DNA of 64,000 nt from Corynebacterium tuberculostearicum (GCF_030503735.1 NZ_CP073096.1:1736001-1800000); one strand, 5' to 3'; positions 32,968 through 41,442 are shown, counted from the first letter of the stretch. The notes: generated by a model not told the origin, from the letters alone. Translations and numbers: made by a program.

Positions 32968-33171
32968 ATGCCGCAGCAATCCACACCCGGACCTATCACG
33001 ACGATTACCTTCCTCGTCCTAGGGATCATTAGCTCTGTTATCGCCATTCTCATGGTGCCTGCCCTCTTCCACGAGGTCACTTCCCTGCGCGCTGCGGCTT
33101 TTACCGGAAGCTTCATCTTCGGCGTTGGCATGCTCACGCTCTTCCGCCGCTGCGCCAAGTACCAGCGCTAA
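32968..33171 (+). CDS. Small two-helix membrane protein
   Basis: 67 aa. Two membrane segments (ITFLVLGIISSVIAILMVPA and AAAFTGSFIFGVGMLTLF), short basic end. Not recognised. ATG at 32968 is chosen because AAAGGA lies 9 nt upstream; GTG/ATG codons at 32947-32952 are in frame but overlap that ribosome site. The region between here and the second IS contains only the displaced tRNA-Ser terminator. Confidence 0.6.
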   Translation: MPQQSTPGPITTITFLVLGIISSVIAILMVPALFHEVTSLRAAAFTGSFIFGVGMLTLFRRCAKYQR

Positions 33172-33201
33172 TAGCAGATTTCTCCGCTTCACGGCGCCGG
33201 C

Positions 33202-33239
33202 AAGAAAAAGAAAAATCCCGAGCGCGTACGCTCGGGATT
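33202..33239 (-). terminator. Original tRNA-Ser(GCT) terminator, now displaced by the IS
   Basis: AATCCCGAGCG (33214-33224) and CGCTCGGGATT (33229-33239) form a perfect 11-bp stem. On the minus strand it is followed by TTTCTTTTTCTT. It lies at the left target duplication and so used to follow tRNA-Ser(GCT). Confidence 0.85.
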
Positions 33240-33240
33240 A

Positions 33241-33257
33241 GATGGCGGAGATGAGAG
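33241..33257. repeat. Left target-site duplication of IS copy 2
   Basis: GATGGCGGAGATGAGAG, repeated exactly at 34691-34707. It is the 3-prime end of tRNA-Ser(GCT) including CCA and part of the T-stem. An 18th base (A) is ambiguous because it matches the IS end. Confidence 0.88.
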
Positions 33258-33379
33258 TGTCTGAGTTCATGACATATTTGACAGTCTGTGCCTGAGGGAA
33301 CCGTCGTGATGCTTGACAGATCAGCCGCGACATATTTGACGCTTAGGGCTACCTTACCGTGTCGGGTGATGCTTGACTG

Positions 33380-34597
33380 GTGAGTCGGGACATGTTTGAC
33401 ACTATGAACAGTCCTAACCGCAATATGGCCATTGTCCGAGCAGTCCGTGAGCAAAAGCGCAGCCCGTCAAAGGTAGCTAAGCAATTTGGTATTTCCCGGC
33501 AGCGCGTCTATCAAATCCTCAACGCTTTCGACGCCGGCGGTGCCAAGGCTGTCGCGCCGAAATCACGTGCCCCACACACCCATCCACAGGCCGTGCCAGA
33601 TAAGTTGCGGGCAGAAATTGTTACTATCCGTCGTCAACTAACGCGTCATGGGCTTGATGCAGGACCCGAGACTATTGCTTTTCACCTTGAAAGAGACGGA
33701 AAACGCAGCCCGTCTACGTCTACGATTCGACGCATCTTGGCCAAAGAGGGACTTATCATCCCGGAGCCGAAAAAGAAGCCTAAAAGCTCATTTATCCGCT
33801 TTGAAGCAGCCATGCCCAATGAATGCTGGCAGGCAGACATCACCCATATCTTCCTAGCCGATGGCACCAGGGTTGACGTCCTAGATTTCCTCGATGACCA
33901 CTCGCGCTACCTTTTATCGATTACCGCTGCCAGCTCTTTTACAGGCCCACAAGTAGCTGCTGAGCTTACTCGATTGATAACAACCTATGGTCCGCCAGCA
34001 TCGACGCTTACAGATAACGGGTTAGTCTTTACTGCCCGCTTAGCTGGGCGTAAAGGCGGACGAAATGCTTTTGAAAAAGTCTTGAGTACGTACAAAATTC
34101 AGCAGAAAAACGGCCGCCCAGGCCACCCGCAAACGCAAGGGAAAATTGAGAGATTCCACCAAACACTCAAAAAATGGATCACTGCCAGACCACCCGCGAA
34201 AACTATAGGTGAACTGCAAGAACAACTAGATGAATTTCGCGACTACTACAACATTCACCGCCCTCACCGAGCGCTTGGCAGGCGCAGCCCGCACCACAGC
34301 TACACGACAGGACCCAAAGCCAGCCCAGGTGATAACCCAAAGCAAGAATGGCGCACCAGAAACGACATTGTCTGGGACAACGGCAAAGTCACTGTGCGCT
34401 ACGCTGGCAAGCTTTTCCACTTAGGCATCGGTAGAGCCTTTAAGCGACAAAAAGTCCTCATGGTCATAGCCGACAATCACGTCATCACATCACTAGCCGA
34501 AACCGGCGAAGTGATCACCGAGCACTACATCGACACAGCCCGCGACTATCAAAGGCCCTACTGGAAACAAGGAGACCCGCCCCAAGCCACGAAATAA
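33380..34597 (+). CDS. IS481-family DDE transposase, copy 2
   Basis: 405 aa from GTG at 33380, with ATG alternatives at 33392 and 33404. The protein is identical to copy 1: N-terminal helix-turn-helix, rve core with intact DDE triad (QADITH, TDNGLV, GKIERFH) and C-terminal domain. Complete identity between the copies means neither has decayed and both can be functional. Confidence 0.95.
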   Translation: MSRDMFDTMNSPNRNMAIVRAVREQKRSPSKVAKQFGISRQRVYQILNAFDAGGAKAVAPKSRAPHTHPQAVPDKLRAEIVTIRRQLTRHGLDAGPETIAFHLERDGKRSPSTSTIRRILAKEGLIIPEPKKKPKSSFIRFEAAMPNECWQADITHIFLADGTRVDVLDFLDDHSRYLLSITAASSFTGPQVAAELTRLITTYGPPASTLTDNGLVFTARLAGRKGGRNAFEKVLSTYKIQQKNGRPGHPQTQGKIERFHQTLKKWITARPPAKTIGELQEQLDEFRDYYNIHRPHRALGRRSPHHSYTTGPKASPGDNPKQEWRTRNDIVWDNGKVTVRYAGKLFHLGIGRAFKRQKVLMVIADNHVITSLAETGEVITEHYIDTARDYQRPYWKQGDPPQATK

Positions 34598-34600
34598 AAG

Positions 34601-34642
34601 AAACCGGCACTCCAGAACAAAAAGCAACTGGAATGCCGGTTT
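34601..34642 (-). terminator. IS-borne terminator facing tRNA-Ser(GCT)
   Basis: Same hairpin as in copy 1 (15-bp stem, 12-nt loop), with its T-rich tail on the minus strand. It lies about 50 nt beyond the tRNA 3-prime end and can replace the displaced terminator at 33202-33239. Confidence 0.7.
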
Positions 34643-34690
34643 GTCAACAATGTCGCGACTCATCTGTCAAACATGTCGCGACTCATAACA

Positions 34691-34707
34691 GATGGCGGAG
34701 ATGAGAG
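34691..34707. repeat. Right target-site duplication of IS copy 2
   Basis: Exact 17-bp copy of 33241-33257. It restores CCA, the acceptor strand and the outer T-stem of tRNA-Ser(GCT). Confidence 0.88.
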
Positions 34708-34781
34708 GATTCGAACCTCCGGACCCCAGAAGGGTCAACTCCTTAGCAGGGAGCCCCATTCGGCCGCTCTGGCACATCTCC
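34693..34781 (-). tRNA. tRNA-Ser(GCT)
   Basis: Class II tRNA of 89 nt with encoded CCA. Acceptor GGAGATG pairs with CATCTCC, the anticodon loop CTGCTAA gives GCT, a long variable arm is present, and the T-arm is GGAGGTTCGAATCCTCT. Its 3-prime strand is the copy regenerated by the IS insertion. Confidence 0.96.
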
Positions 34782-34876
34782 ACGGTTCACAAGGAACCTC
34801 GTTTGAGAATACCTGCCTGCCCCGCCGCTGCCAAACTAGCCCCCTGCTTTCGCTCCCGCAGCAAAGGCGCAGGCCC

Positions 34877-34882
34877 TAAAGT
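34877..34882 (+). promoter_or_regulatory. -10 box TAAAGT of pat
   Basis: TAAAGT ends 7 nt before the ATG at 34890, fixing the start of pat and implying a leaderless transcript. The longer open frame upstream covers the tRNA and is not coding. Confidence 0.55.
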
Positions 34883-34889
34883 GGTAGCC

Positions 34890-35942
34890 ATGATTCGCCC
34901 TGACCTGAAAGCCATCCCCGCCTACGTCGCTGGTGCGCGCAACAATGACGCACTCAAGCTCTCCTCTAATGAGGCGGCGCACCCGCCCCTGCCAGAGGCA
35001 GCCGCGGCTATGGCGGAGGCAGCCGCACAGGCCAATCGCTACCCGGATATTACGGCCACCGCGCTGCGCGAGGACCTAGCCGCGCACCTGGGCGTGGATC
35101 AGGAGCAGGTAGCGGTGGGCACCGGCTCCTCCGCATTGTGCCAACAGCTGGTAGAAATTGCCGCCACCCTTGGGGAAGAAATCCTCTTTCCATGGCGCTC
35201 CTTCGAGGCCTACCCCATCTTTGCCCAAGTGGTGGGAGCCCACCCTATCCCGGTTCCGCTAACTGCAGAGCAGCGCGTAGACCTGCCGGCCATGGCGCAG
35301 CAGATTACGGACAAGACCCGCCTTATCTTCGTGTGCAACCCCAATAACCCTTCCGGCACCACAATCACCAAGGACGAGTTCGCTGCATTCATGGATGCCG
35401 TGCCTGCCGACGTCCTAGTAGCCCTCGACGAGGCCTATATTGAATACAACCGCGCCACGAACACCCCGGTGGGCACGGAGCTGGTGGGGACCTATCCCAA
35501 CCTGGTGTGCCTGCGTACCTTTTCCAAGGCTTATGGCCTAGCCGGGGTGCGTATCGGTTATGCCTTCGGCCCGGAAAATATCATTGAAGCCCTCAATAAG
35601 GTGGCTATCCCCTTCTCCGCCAGCACCGTGGCCCAGGTTGGCGCCCGCGCGGCACTGGCGGCGCAGGATTCGCTGCGGGAGCGTACCAAGGAGACCGTCG
35701 TGCAGCGCGAGCGCTTAGAAGCAGCCCTGCAGGACTGGGGCGTGCCGCATTCCGAGGCGAATCACGTGTGGCTGCCGGCTAAGAATCTTGCCGGTCTAGG
35801 CACCCCGCAGGAGGTAGCCGCCCGCCTCGCCGAACGCGGCGTGCTCGTTCGCGCCTTTAGCGAGGGAATTCGTATTACCGTTACCACCAGGGAAGAAACC
35901 GACGCCTTGCTGCAGGCGTGGGACGCAACCATAGGAGGCTAA
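34890..35942 (+). CDS. pat: Histidinol-phosphate/aromatic aminotransferase (Pat/HisC-like)
   Basis: 350 aa, fold type I PLP enzyme. The PLP lysine is in RTFSKAYGLAGVRIGYAFG and the Asn/Pro motif in VCNPNNPSGTTI. The short N-terminus (RPDLKAIPAYVAGARNNDAL) is typical of the Pat branch, in which the enzyme mainly transaminates phenylalanine and tyrosine precursors, with histidinol-phosphate activity in some members. The ATG at 34890 is set by the -10 box. The membrane protein gene begins 1 nt after its stop, so they are cotranscribed. Confidence 0.88.
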   Translation: MIRPDLKAIPAYVAGARNNDALKLSSNEAAHPPLPEAAAAMAEAAAQANRYPDITATALREDLAAHLGVDQEQVAVGTGSSALCQQLVEIAATLGEEILFPWRSFEAYPIFAQVVGAHPIPVPLTAEQRVDLPAMAQQITDKTRLIFVCNPNNPSGTTITKDEFAAFMDAVPADVLVALDEAYIEYNRATNTPVGTELVGTYPNLVCLRTFSKAYGLAGVRIGYAFGPENIIEALNKVAIPFSASTVAQVGARAALAAQDSLRERTKETVVQRERLEAALQDWGVPHSEANHVWLPAKNLAGLGTPQEVAARLAERGVLVRAFSEGIRITVTTREETDALLQAWDATIGG

Positions 35943-36335
35943 ATGCGATCGCTCATTAACTTCGCCCTGAATGTCTTTGCCATTGCGGTGGCGTTGTGGG
36001 CCGTGGTCACTGTCATTCCCGGAATCTCCATCACTCCGGCTGAGACCGGCAATTTCATCGCTATTGCCATCGTCTTCATCATTATTAATGCTGTAGTCAT
36101 GCCGGTGCTGCGTGTCCTCGGCGCACCGCTAACCTGCCTGACGCTCGGGCTCTTCTCCCTCGTCATAAACGGCGCAGCGCTCATCATCGTGGAGTGGGCG
36201 CTCAATTCCCTCGACCTCGGAATCGGCCACCTTGTCATCGACTCTTGGGGCGCTGCGATCATCGGCGCCATCGTGCTGTCCATCGTCAGCAGCGTCATCA
36301 ATTTCTTTACTAGCCCGCTGCGCCGGCGCGATTAA
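35943..36335 (+). CDS. Phage-holin-family IV-like (YvlD) membrane protein
   Basis: 130 aa, four membrane helices. The family (pfam holin superfamily IV, Bacillus YvlD) is chromosomal and not a phage gene despite its name. The phrase ITPAETGNFIAIAIVFIIIN and the motif VLRVLGAPLTCLTLGLFSLVIN fit well. Function unknown; Bacillus YvlD is linked to cell-envelope stress. AGGAGG lies at the end of pat just upstream. Its stop overlaps the convergent moaD stop by 4 nt. Confidence 0.85.
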   Translation: MRSLINFALNVFAIAVALWAVVTVIPGISITPAETGNFIAIAIVFIIINAVVMPVLRVLGAPLTCLTLGLFSLVINGAALIIVEWALNSLDLGIGHLVIDSWGAAIIGAIVLSIVSSVINFFTSPLRRRD

Positions 36336-36592
36336 CCACCCGCAAAAGGTGGCAACACGTCCACGCGGTTCACGCCGACAAGTGGGGAATCCATGGCAGT
36401 GTTCCCAGCGCCGTCGATAAGAAAGCTGCATCGCCCCAGCACTTCTTTCAGGCTCATACCAGCCTCTGTGGTGCCGGAATGCTCCTTGCCCAGCTGCGCC
36501 ACCAGATCACCCAAGGTGGCGGGGGCGTCTACCTGCTCAGAAGCCACGCCCGCGGCAGCGCGGGCGGCGGCGAAATAGTGAACGGTCAACAT
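36332..36592 (-). CDS. moaD: Molybdopterin synthase small subunit MoaD
   Basis: 86 aa, ubiquitin-fold sulfur carrier. It ends in the essential Gly-Gly (PPFAGG), which is adenylated by MoeB and charged with sulfur for molybdopterin synthesis. The start MLTVHYFAAARAAAG and the middle region match MoaD. ATG at 36592; the palindromic CATG there also provides an ATG on the other strand. Divergent from moeA, so the molybdenum cofactor genes are split into two opposing units. Confidence 0.9.
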   Translation of the reverse strand: MLTVHYFAAARAAAGVASEQVDAPATLGDLVAQLGKEHSGTTEAGMSLKEVLGRCSFLIDGAGNTAMDSPLVGVNRVDVLPPFAGG

Positions 36593-36637
36593 GCCTTCTA
36601 CTATGCCTACGCACCCCTGCCGTGTCGAGACCGCAGG

Positions 36638-36643
36638 TAAACT
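36638..36643 (+). promoter_or_regulatory. -10 box TAAACT of moeA
   Basis: TAAACT ends 7 nt before the ATG at 36651 and sets the moeA start. The ATG at 36591 further upstream lies in the moaD start region and is not supported. Confidence 0.55.
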
Positions 36644-36650
36644 AGCCGCC

Positions 36651-37787
36651 ATGCGCACACCCGAGACTCACGCGCGCGAGGTCGCCGCGGCCCTGCCTGC
36701 GCGCCAAGCCACCACCGTGTCCCTAAATGAAGCGCAGAATATGGTCCTATCTGCGGCTATCCACGCTGGCTTCCCCTCCCCTCGCTTTGATAACTCCCAG
36801 ATGGATGGTTACGCCCTTCCCCAGTGTGCGGCCGGGACTTACCAGATAGGACCCACCATCGCCGCCGGGACAGAACCCGCCCAAGTGCTCCGCGGCTCAC
36901 TCAACGCGGCCTGCCCCATCATGACCGGCGCCAAAGTTCCGGCAGGGACTGCAGCCATCGTGCCCATTGAGCACTGCGAACCACAAGAATTCCTCGCCCC
37001 TGGTGACCGTGTCACCGTGCCGGAGACCTCACCTGGGCAATTCATCCGCCGCGCCGGCTCGGACTTAGAAGAAGGCGCCCTCCTGGCGGCCCAGGGCGAT
37101 AAACTCACACCTGTCCGCTTGGCCGCCCTTGCTTCCCAAGGCATCGCCGAGGTGGAGGTCTACCGCCCCGCCCGCATCCTGATTTGCACCGGCGGAGCAG
37201 AGATCGGCCATGGCAACGCCGCCATCCCGGATGCCAATGCACCGCTCCTTACGGCGATGGCCCACCGCGCCGGTATCGAAGTCGCAGGCTATATCGCCAC
37301 CAATGATGACCCGCAGGCCCTAACCCACGCTTTCGCAGACGCCATTGCGCAGCATCACCCGGACGCCATCATTACCTCGGGCGGAATCTCAGCCGGGAAA
37401 TTTGAAGTAGTCCGCCAGGTGCTCGATGGCTGGTTTGGCCACGTGGACCAGCAACCCGGCGGCCCGCAGGGCATCGCCACTTTTCACGACACCCCAGTGA
37501 TCTGCTTGCCTGGAAACCCCATTTCCACGTTGGTGAGTTTCCGCCTCTTTGTTGCCCCAGCACTGGGCTGGGCACCCGAGCCTTTCCGCGTCCCCCTCGC
37601 GGCGGGAATCGAAGGCCTCCCGCACAAGGAGCAATTTCGCCGCGGACGCGTGGATTCCCACGCCCATATCCTCGGTGGTGCAAGCTCCCACCTGCTCGCT
37701 CAAGCCGCCGATGCCACCCATCTCATCCGCATCCCTGCCGGTCAACGCCTCGAAGCAGGCGAGGAAGTAGAGGTCTACCCACTATGA
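36651..37787 (+). CDS. moeA: Molybdopterin molybdenumtransferase MoeA
   Basis: 378 aa, inserts molybdate into adenylylated molybdopterin. Family motifs: FDNSQMDGYAL near residue 45, IMTGAKVPAGTAAIVPIEH at about 90, the MoCF-binding region ITSGGISAGKFEVV at about 245, and PGNPISTLVSF at about 285. The SGGVSxGxxD consensus is slightly altered (SGGISAGKFE), losing the usual Asp. ATGA overlaps the start of the mog/moaB gene. Leaderless promoter. Confidence 0.93.
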   Translation: MRTPETHAREVAAALPARQATTVSLNEAQNMVLSAAIHAGFPSPRFDNSQMDGYALPQCAAGTYQIGPTIAAGTEPAQVLRGSLNAACPIMTGAKVPAGTAAIVPIEHCEPQEFLAPGDRVTVPETSPGQFIRRAGSDLEEGALLAAQGDKLTPVRLAALASQGIAEVEVYRPARILICTGGAEIGHGNAAIPDANAPLLTAMAHRAGIEVAGYIATNDDPQALTHAFADAIAQHHPDAIITSGGISAGKFEVVRQVLDGWFGHVDQQPGGPQGIATFHDTPVICLPGNPISTLVSFRLFVAPALGWAPEPFRVPLAAGIEGLPHKEQFRRGRVDSHAHILGGASSHLLAQAADATHLIRIPAGQRLEAGEEVEVYPL

Positions 37788-38263
37788 GCCCACAGCGCAC
37801 CGCCCTCGTCATCGTCGCTTCTACGCGCGCCGCCGCGGGTGTCTATGAAGATCGATCCGGGCGCATCGCAGTAGATTTCTTGCGCCGCAAAGGATTCGAC
37901 TGCCCCGACGCACGCATCGTTTCCGATGCCGATATTGCCGCAGCTGTTGACGCCGCGTTCGCCGAAAAACCCGCAGTCATCCTGACCTCCGGCGGCACTG
38001 GGCTGACCCAAGATGACCAGACGGTAGAAGCCGTAACGCCACATATCACCCGCGAGTTGCCGGGCATTGCGGTGGCCTTCTGGCAGAAGGGTCTGGAAAG
38101 CGTACCTACTGCGGTGGCCTCCCGCGCCATTGCGGGGGTCAACGACACCACTTTTGCCATGACTCTTCCCGGTTCTACAGGCGGGGTAAAGGACGGCTGT
38201 GCAGTCTTGGAAGAATTGATTGTTCCGATCATCGATATGCTAGAAGGAATACATGAACACTGA
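37784..38263 (+). CDS. Molybdenum cofactor adenylyltransferase-type protein (MogA/MoaB)
   Basis: 159 aa, MoCF-binding domain protein that adenylylates molybdopterin before MoeA acts. The motif ILTSGGTGLTQDDQTVEAV is the hallmark, and the C-terminal LPGSTGGVKDGCAVLEELI completes it. It overlaps moeA by 4 nt and moaE by 11 nt, so the three are translated together. Whether it is functionally MogA or MoaB cannot be told from sequence. Confidence 0.92.
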   Translation: MSPQRTALVIVASTRAAAGVYEDRSGRIAVDFLRRKGFDCPDARIVSDADIAAAVDAAFAEKPAVILTSGGTGLTQDDQTVEAVTPHITRELPGIAVAFWQKGLESVPTAVASRAIAGVNDTTFAMTLPGSTGGVKDGCAVLEELIVPIIDMLEGIHEH

Positions 38264-38714
38264 TCCCTCCTACGTTGCCGAGCAAACCGGCTGCACCATT
38301 GGCACGCTGCTGAGCGATCAGCCCCTCAAGTCTCTTCTTGCCGCCGCCAAGGAGGAGACTGCCACGGCCGCCATGGGTGCCGTTGTCACGTTTGAAGGGG
38401 TTGTGCGCGATCACGACGGCGGCCGGCCCAATGTGACTTTGCTGTCCTACAGCGCACACCCGTCCGCACCAGAAAAACTGCAAGAAGTCACCGATTCCGT
38501 TGCGGCCAACCACCCAGTGCGCCTATGGGCCGCCCACCGCACGGGAGATCTCGAGGTCGGTGACCTAGCCTTTGCCGTAGTAGCGGCCGCCGCACACCGC
38601 GGCGATGCCTTCCGCGCGGCCGAAGAATGCGCCGATCGCGTCAAAGCGGAAGTACCCATCTGGAAAGAGCAAAGCCACGGCGATGGCTCCACCAACTGGG
38701 TGGGACTGGAATGA
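38253..38714 (+). CDS. moaE: Molybdopterin synthase large subunit MoaE
   Basis: 153 aa. With MoaD-thiocarboxylate it converts precursor Z (cPMP) to molybdopterin. The active lysine region PIWKEQSHGDGSTNWVG at the C-terminus and the N-terminal GAVVTFEGVVRDHDGG are family features, and AAHRTGDLEVGDLAFAVVAA fits the core. Starts inside the mog/moaB gene. Its partner MoaD is encoded divergently upstream of moeA. Confidence 0.93.
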   Translation: MNTDPSYVAEQTGCTIGTLLSDQPLKSLLAAAKEETATAAMGAVVTFEGVVRDHDGGRPNVTLLSYSAHPSAPEKLQEVTDSVAANHPVRLWAAHRTGDLEVGDLAFAVVAAAAHRGDAFRAAEECADRVKAEVPIWKEQSHGDGSTNWVGLE

Positions 38715-39709
38715 GCACCCGCTATGCCCGCCAAGAAGCGCTCTGGGGCGAAGACGGCCAGCGCAAGCTCAGCGAAGCCCACGTAGCGGTTATCGGTGCC
38801 GGCGGCCTAGGCTCCCCCGCCCTGCTCTACCTAGCCGGGGCAGGCGTAGGCCGCATTTCGCTTTTCGACGACGACGTGGTCTCCCCCTCCAACCTGCACC
38901 GCCAGGTCATCCACACCACCGTCGCCATCGGTACGCCAAAGACGGATTCCGCCGCGACCGCCGTGCGCGCGCTCAATCCAGAGGTGGACATCACTTGCCA
39001 CGGGCGCCTCGAATCAACAACAGCGTTTGAGCAGCTACGCGGCTGCGATCTCATCCTCGACGGCACCGATAACTTCGATGCGCGTTACCTAAGTTCCTGG
39101 GCCGCCCACGAGCTCGGAGTTCCGCACGTGTGGGCCTCAATCCTCGGCTTCGATGCCCAGCTCAGCGTTTTCTGGTCCGGCCACGGCCCCGTCTACGAGG
39201 ACGTCTTCCCCACCGCTCCCGCACCCGGCGAGGTTCCCTCCTGCTCGCAGGCCGGAGTTCTGGGCCCGGTGGTCGGAGTCGTCGGATCCGCCATGGCCCT
39301 CGAAGCCCTCAAACTCATCACCGGCGTGGGCACTCCACTCATCGGCACGCTCGGCTACTTCGATGCTCTTTCCGGTACCTGGGAATACATCCCGCTCCAG
39401 TCCACCGGCGCACAACCCACCCAGCCTGCCGACGCCCCCGAGGTCCGAGAGATTCCCCCGCACGCTCCGCTTATCGACGTCCGCACCTCCCCCGAGCGTG
39501 CCCAATCCGCCATCCCCGATTCCACGCACTTTGAGCTCGACCGCATCCTCAGCGGCGAAAACCCCGACATCGAACCAGATACTCCGGCCGTTATCTACTG
39601 CGCCAGCGGCATCCGTTCCGCACAAGCAGTGGACGTCCTTCGCAAGCGCGGCTTCCTCCACGTCGTCTCCTTGCGTGGCGGCATCAATTCCTGGCTCGAG
39701 CAAACTTAA
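38711..39709 (+). CDS. MoeB/MoeZ-type adenylyltransferase with C-terminal rhodanese domain
   Basis: 332 aa. E1-like ATP-binding domain with GAGGLGSPALLYLAGAGVG and DGTDNFDARYLSSWAA; it adenylates the C-terminal Gly of MoaD. A rhodanese domain from about 255 carries the catalytic Cys in IYCASGIRSAQAV and delivers sulfur, as in MoeZ. The zinc cysteine that precedes FP in many members (CLFP) is replaced (DVFP), while SCSQAGVLGP keeps one Cys. ATGA overlap with moaE. A hairpin without T-run (39727-39777) lies just beyond the stop. Confidence 0.9.
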   Translation: MSTRYARQEALWGEDGQRKLSEAHVAVIGAGGLGSPALLYLAGAGVGRISLFDDDVVSPSNLHRQVIHTTVAIGTPKTDSAATAVRALNPEVDITCHGRLESTTAFEQLRGCDLILDGTDNFDARYLSSWAAHELGVPHVWASILGFDAQLSVFWSGHGPVYEDVFPTAPAPGEVPSCSQAGVLGPVVGVVGSAMALEALKLITGVGTPLIGTLGYFDALSGTWEYIPLQSTGAQPTQPADAPEVREIPPHAPLIDVRTSPERAQSAIPDSTHFELDRILSGENPDIEPDTPAVIYCASGIRSAQAVDVLRKRGFLHVVSLRGGINSWLEQT

Positions 39710-39726
39710 TCCGCGGCAGGAGGATA

Positions 39727-39777
39727 GTTGTTCTGAGTAACTAACGCTCAACTGAGAGTGTCTCAGAAACAACAAAA
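39727..39777. repeat. Imperfect inverted repeat after the molybdenum cofactor genes
   Basis: GTTGTTCTGAG and CTCAGAAACAAC form a stem with one bulge and contain a smaller CTGAGA/TCTCAG hairpin. It may be a terminator of the moeA operon or a remnant of a mobile end at the border of the AT-richer patch. Confidence 0.45.
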
Positions 39778-39866
39778 GGCGAATGTTTTAGGAAGAATTG
39801 CGTAGCTTGTCTTGGCCAGCGTCGGCCCAAAAGTCGTACGTCTGTGATTGGAGTAGTCGAGCCCGA

Positions 39867-40949
39867 CTACTCTGCTTTCAAAATCTGGCAGCGCTTTCTC
39901 AGAAGATCGGCGTGTTGATAAATATCTTCAACTGTTTCTAGATCAAAATATTGTTCGCTCTTTTCCTCTCCAAAAATGCCAATTCGGGGTACTCGACGAT
40001 CAAAATACAGGCGGGCGATAGGCTTTCGATTGTTGTCTTGGAATAAAATCGCGCAGTAACTCTTAGCATCGCGCAATGCAATGTCCGCTACCGGAACGTC
40101 AGCACAGCAGATCGCCTTAATAATGGAATATGCTTGAAGCTCTTCTTCAGTTGTTACAACTCCATCACTCACAACATTCTCTTCACCCTGTTTCTCCTCT
40201 ACAGGAGACTTTTCTACGGCCGTGGAGACATCGTCGAAGTCCTGAGCAGAACGCAACCTTCGATTAGCCTCATCTTTCAAGAATTGCGATTGTGCGGTTT
40301 CCACCAACTTGGTGAAAGTCTCTAGGTTCTGTGCAGTCATTCGCCGTGTAGTAACGCGAGCTGCTATAAGTTTTACCCATTCCGCATCAGGTTCTTTAAA
40401 TTGCGTGGATAAAACTTTACGGATTTCCGAAATGTATTTCAGCTGTTCCGCACTTGCTGCAATTGTTTCAAAATCAAATTTTGATTTCGTGCACATTTCA
40501 AGATGGGGAAAGATACGTGCATCTACGTTACTCAAATCTAAAGTCATGAATGGCTTCTCATCCATTCGGTTGGCAGCATCGAGTTGCGCATAAAACTCAT
40601 AGACCTCGCCATTAGTCAAAATCGCAAATTCAGTATCCGTGACGTTAAAGTAACGAACGAGCTGATTTGCGTGACTTATGTTTAGAGGCTCACCGATTTT
40701 CTTGCACTCAATAAGAAACCGAAAATCATCTCCCGATTTGATCGCAAAGTCGACTTTCTCACCCTTTTTCACGCCTACGTCGGCCGTATATTCCGGTATT
40801 ACTTCGCGTGGATCTGTGACGTCATAGCCTAGAACAGTGCTGATAAAAGGAATGATGAATGCAGTTTTCGTTGCCTCTTCAGTTTCAATTATGGGCTTCA
40901 GCTCTTGCACTCGCGCCGAGAGGCTCTGCACTGCTTGATTGATACTCAT
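39867..40949 (-). CDS. Orphan HsdR N-terminal-like PD-(D/E)xK nuclease
   Basis: 360 aa. The first ~130 residues match the HSDR_N-type domain: EEATKTAFIIPFISTVLGYD, then Asp67 in KVDFAI and Glu81-x-Lys83 in LIECKK, and Gln96. This is a full PD-(D/E)xK active site. The middle (about 155-235) is helical, and the C-terminal ~90 residues (from ELQAYSIIKAICCADVPVAD) form a second conserved domain of unknown role. No HsdM, HsdS or helicase lies nearby. The gene is clearly AT-richer than its neighbours and sits between the moe genes and tRNA-Ser(TGA), suggesting horizontal gain. A defence role is inference. Confidence 0.75.
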   Translation of the reverse strand: MSINQAVQSLSARVQELKPIIETEEATKTAFIIPFISTVLGYDVTDPREVIPEYTADVGVKKGEKVDFAIKSGDDFRFLIECKKIGEPLNISHANQLVRYFNVTDTEFAILTNGEVYEFYAQLDAANRMDEKPFMTLDLSNVDARIFPHLEMCTKSKFDFETIAASAEQLKYISEIRKVLSTQFKEPDAEWVKLIAARVTTRRMTAQNLETFTKLVETAQSQFLKDEANRRLRSAQDFDDVSTAVEKSPVEEKQGEENVVSDGVVTTEEELQAYSIIKAICCADVPVADIALRDAKSYCAILFQDNNRKPIARLYFDRRVPRIGIFGEEKSEQYFDLETVEDIYQHADLLRKRCQILKAE

Positions 40950-41151
40950 TCTTAGGTCCCCTTCTACGAAAATTCGCGTACATAGATAATCACTCTAAGT
41001 AAGCAGGGAATCCATAAATGGATTAGTTTCCACGATTCCAGCTCTGTTTTCCTTTTACCGTAGTAGAACACAATGCAAACGGCGCGCTATCCCCTATTTT
41101 GGCGCCAAATTTACAAAACCTGCAGACTAAAGTCATCAGAATGAAACCTCG

Positions 41152-41199
41152 AAAGTAAATAAAGTCGCGCGACACCGAAAAAACGATGCCACACGACTT
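41152..41199 (-). terminator. Terminator of tRNA-Ser(TGA)
   Basis: AAGTCGCGCGACACCG and CGATGCCACACGACTT form a long stem with a few G-U pairs and a T6 loop on the minus strand, followed by TATTTACTTTC. It starts ~10 nt after the tRNA. Confidence 0.75.
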
Positions 41200-41208
41200 C
41201 ATATATTG

Positions 41209-41292
<84 letters not shown>

Positions 41293-41442
41293 AAGTTGCG
41301 TATCGAAGGCAATCTCCTTGCCCAAGAAGCAACTTGGTCAGTCTACTAAATAGATGGCCCTGTTTCCCAAAAGGCCACCGTCAGCGCTCAAAATGATTAC
41401 TCCCCACGAGGTCATTCGTGGCGCAGGACACATGAACTCCGT

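Larger units (their letters stand above)
33258..34690 (+). mobile_element. IS481-type insertion sequence, copy 2
   Basis: 1433 bp, same length, ends, transposase and internal repeats as the copy at 24833-26265, so a recent transposition. It sits in the T-arm of tRNA-Ser(GCT), at exactly the same position relative to the tRNA as copy 1 and in the same orientation (transposase convergent to the tRNA). Target duplication is 17 bp. Confidence 0.93.

Noticed and set aside
24833..34690. A composite transposon carried between two direct IS copies
   Set aside because: Each IS has its own distinct target duplication in its own tRNA gene, and the genes between are ordinary chromosomal genes. Two independent insertions explain the pattern.
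35943..36335. A prophage holin
   Set aside because: No lysin, capsid, integrase or other phage gene is nearby. The YvlD/holin superfamily IV name is historical.
39867..40949. A complete type I restriction system
   Set aside because: No methylase, specificity or helicase gene lies beside it, so only an orphan HsdR-N-like protein is supported.
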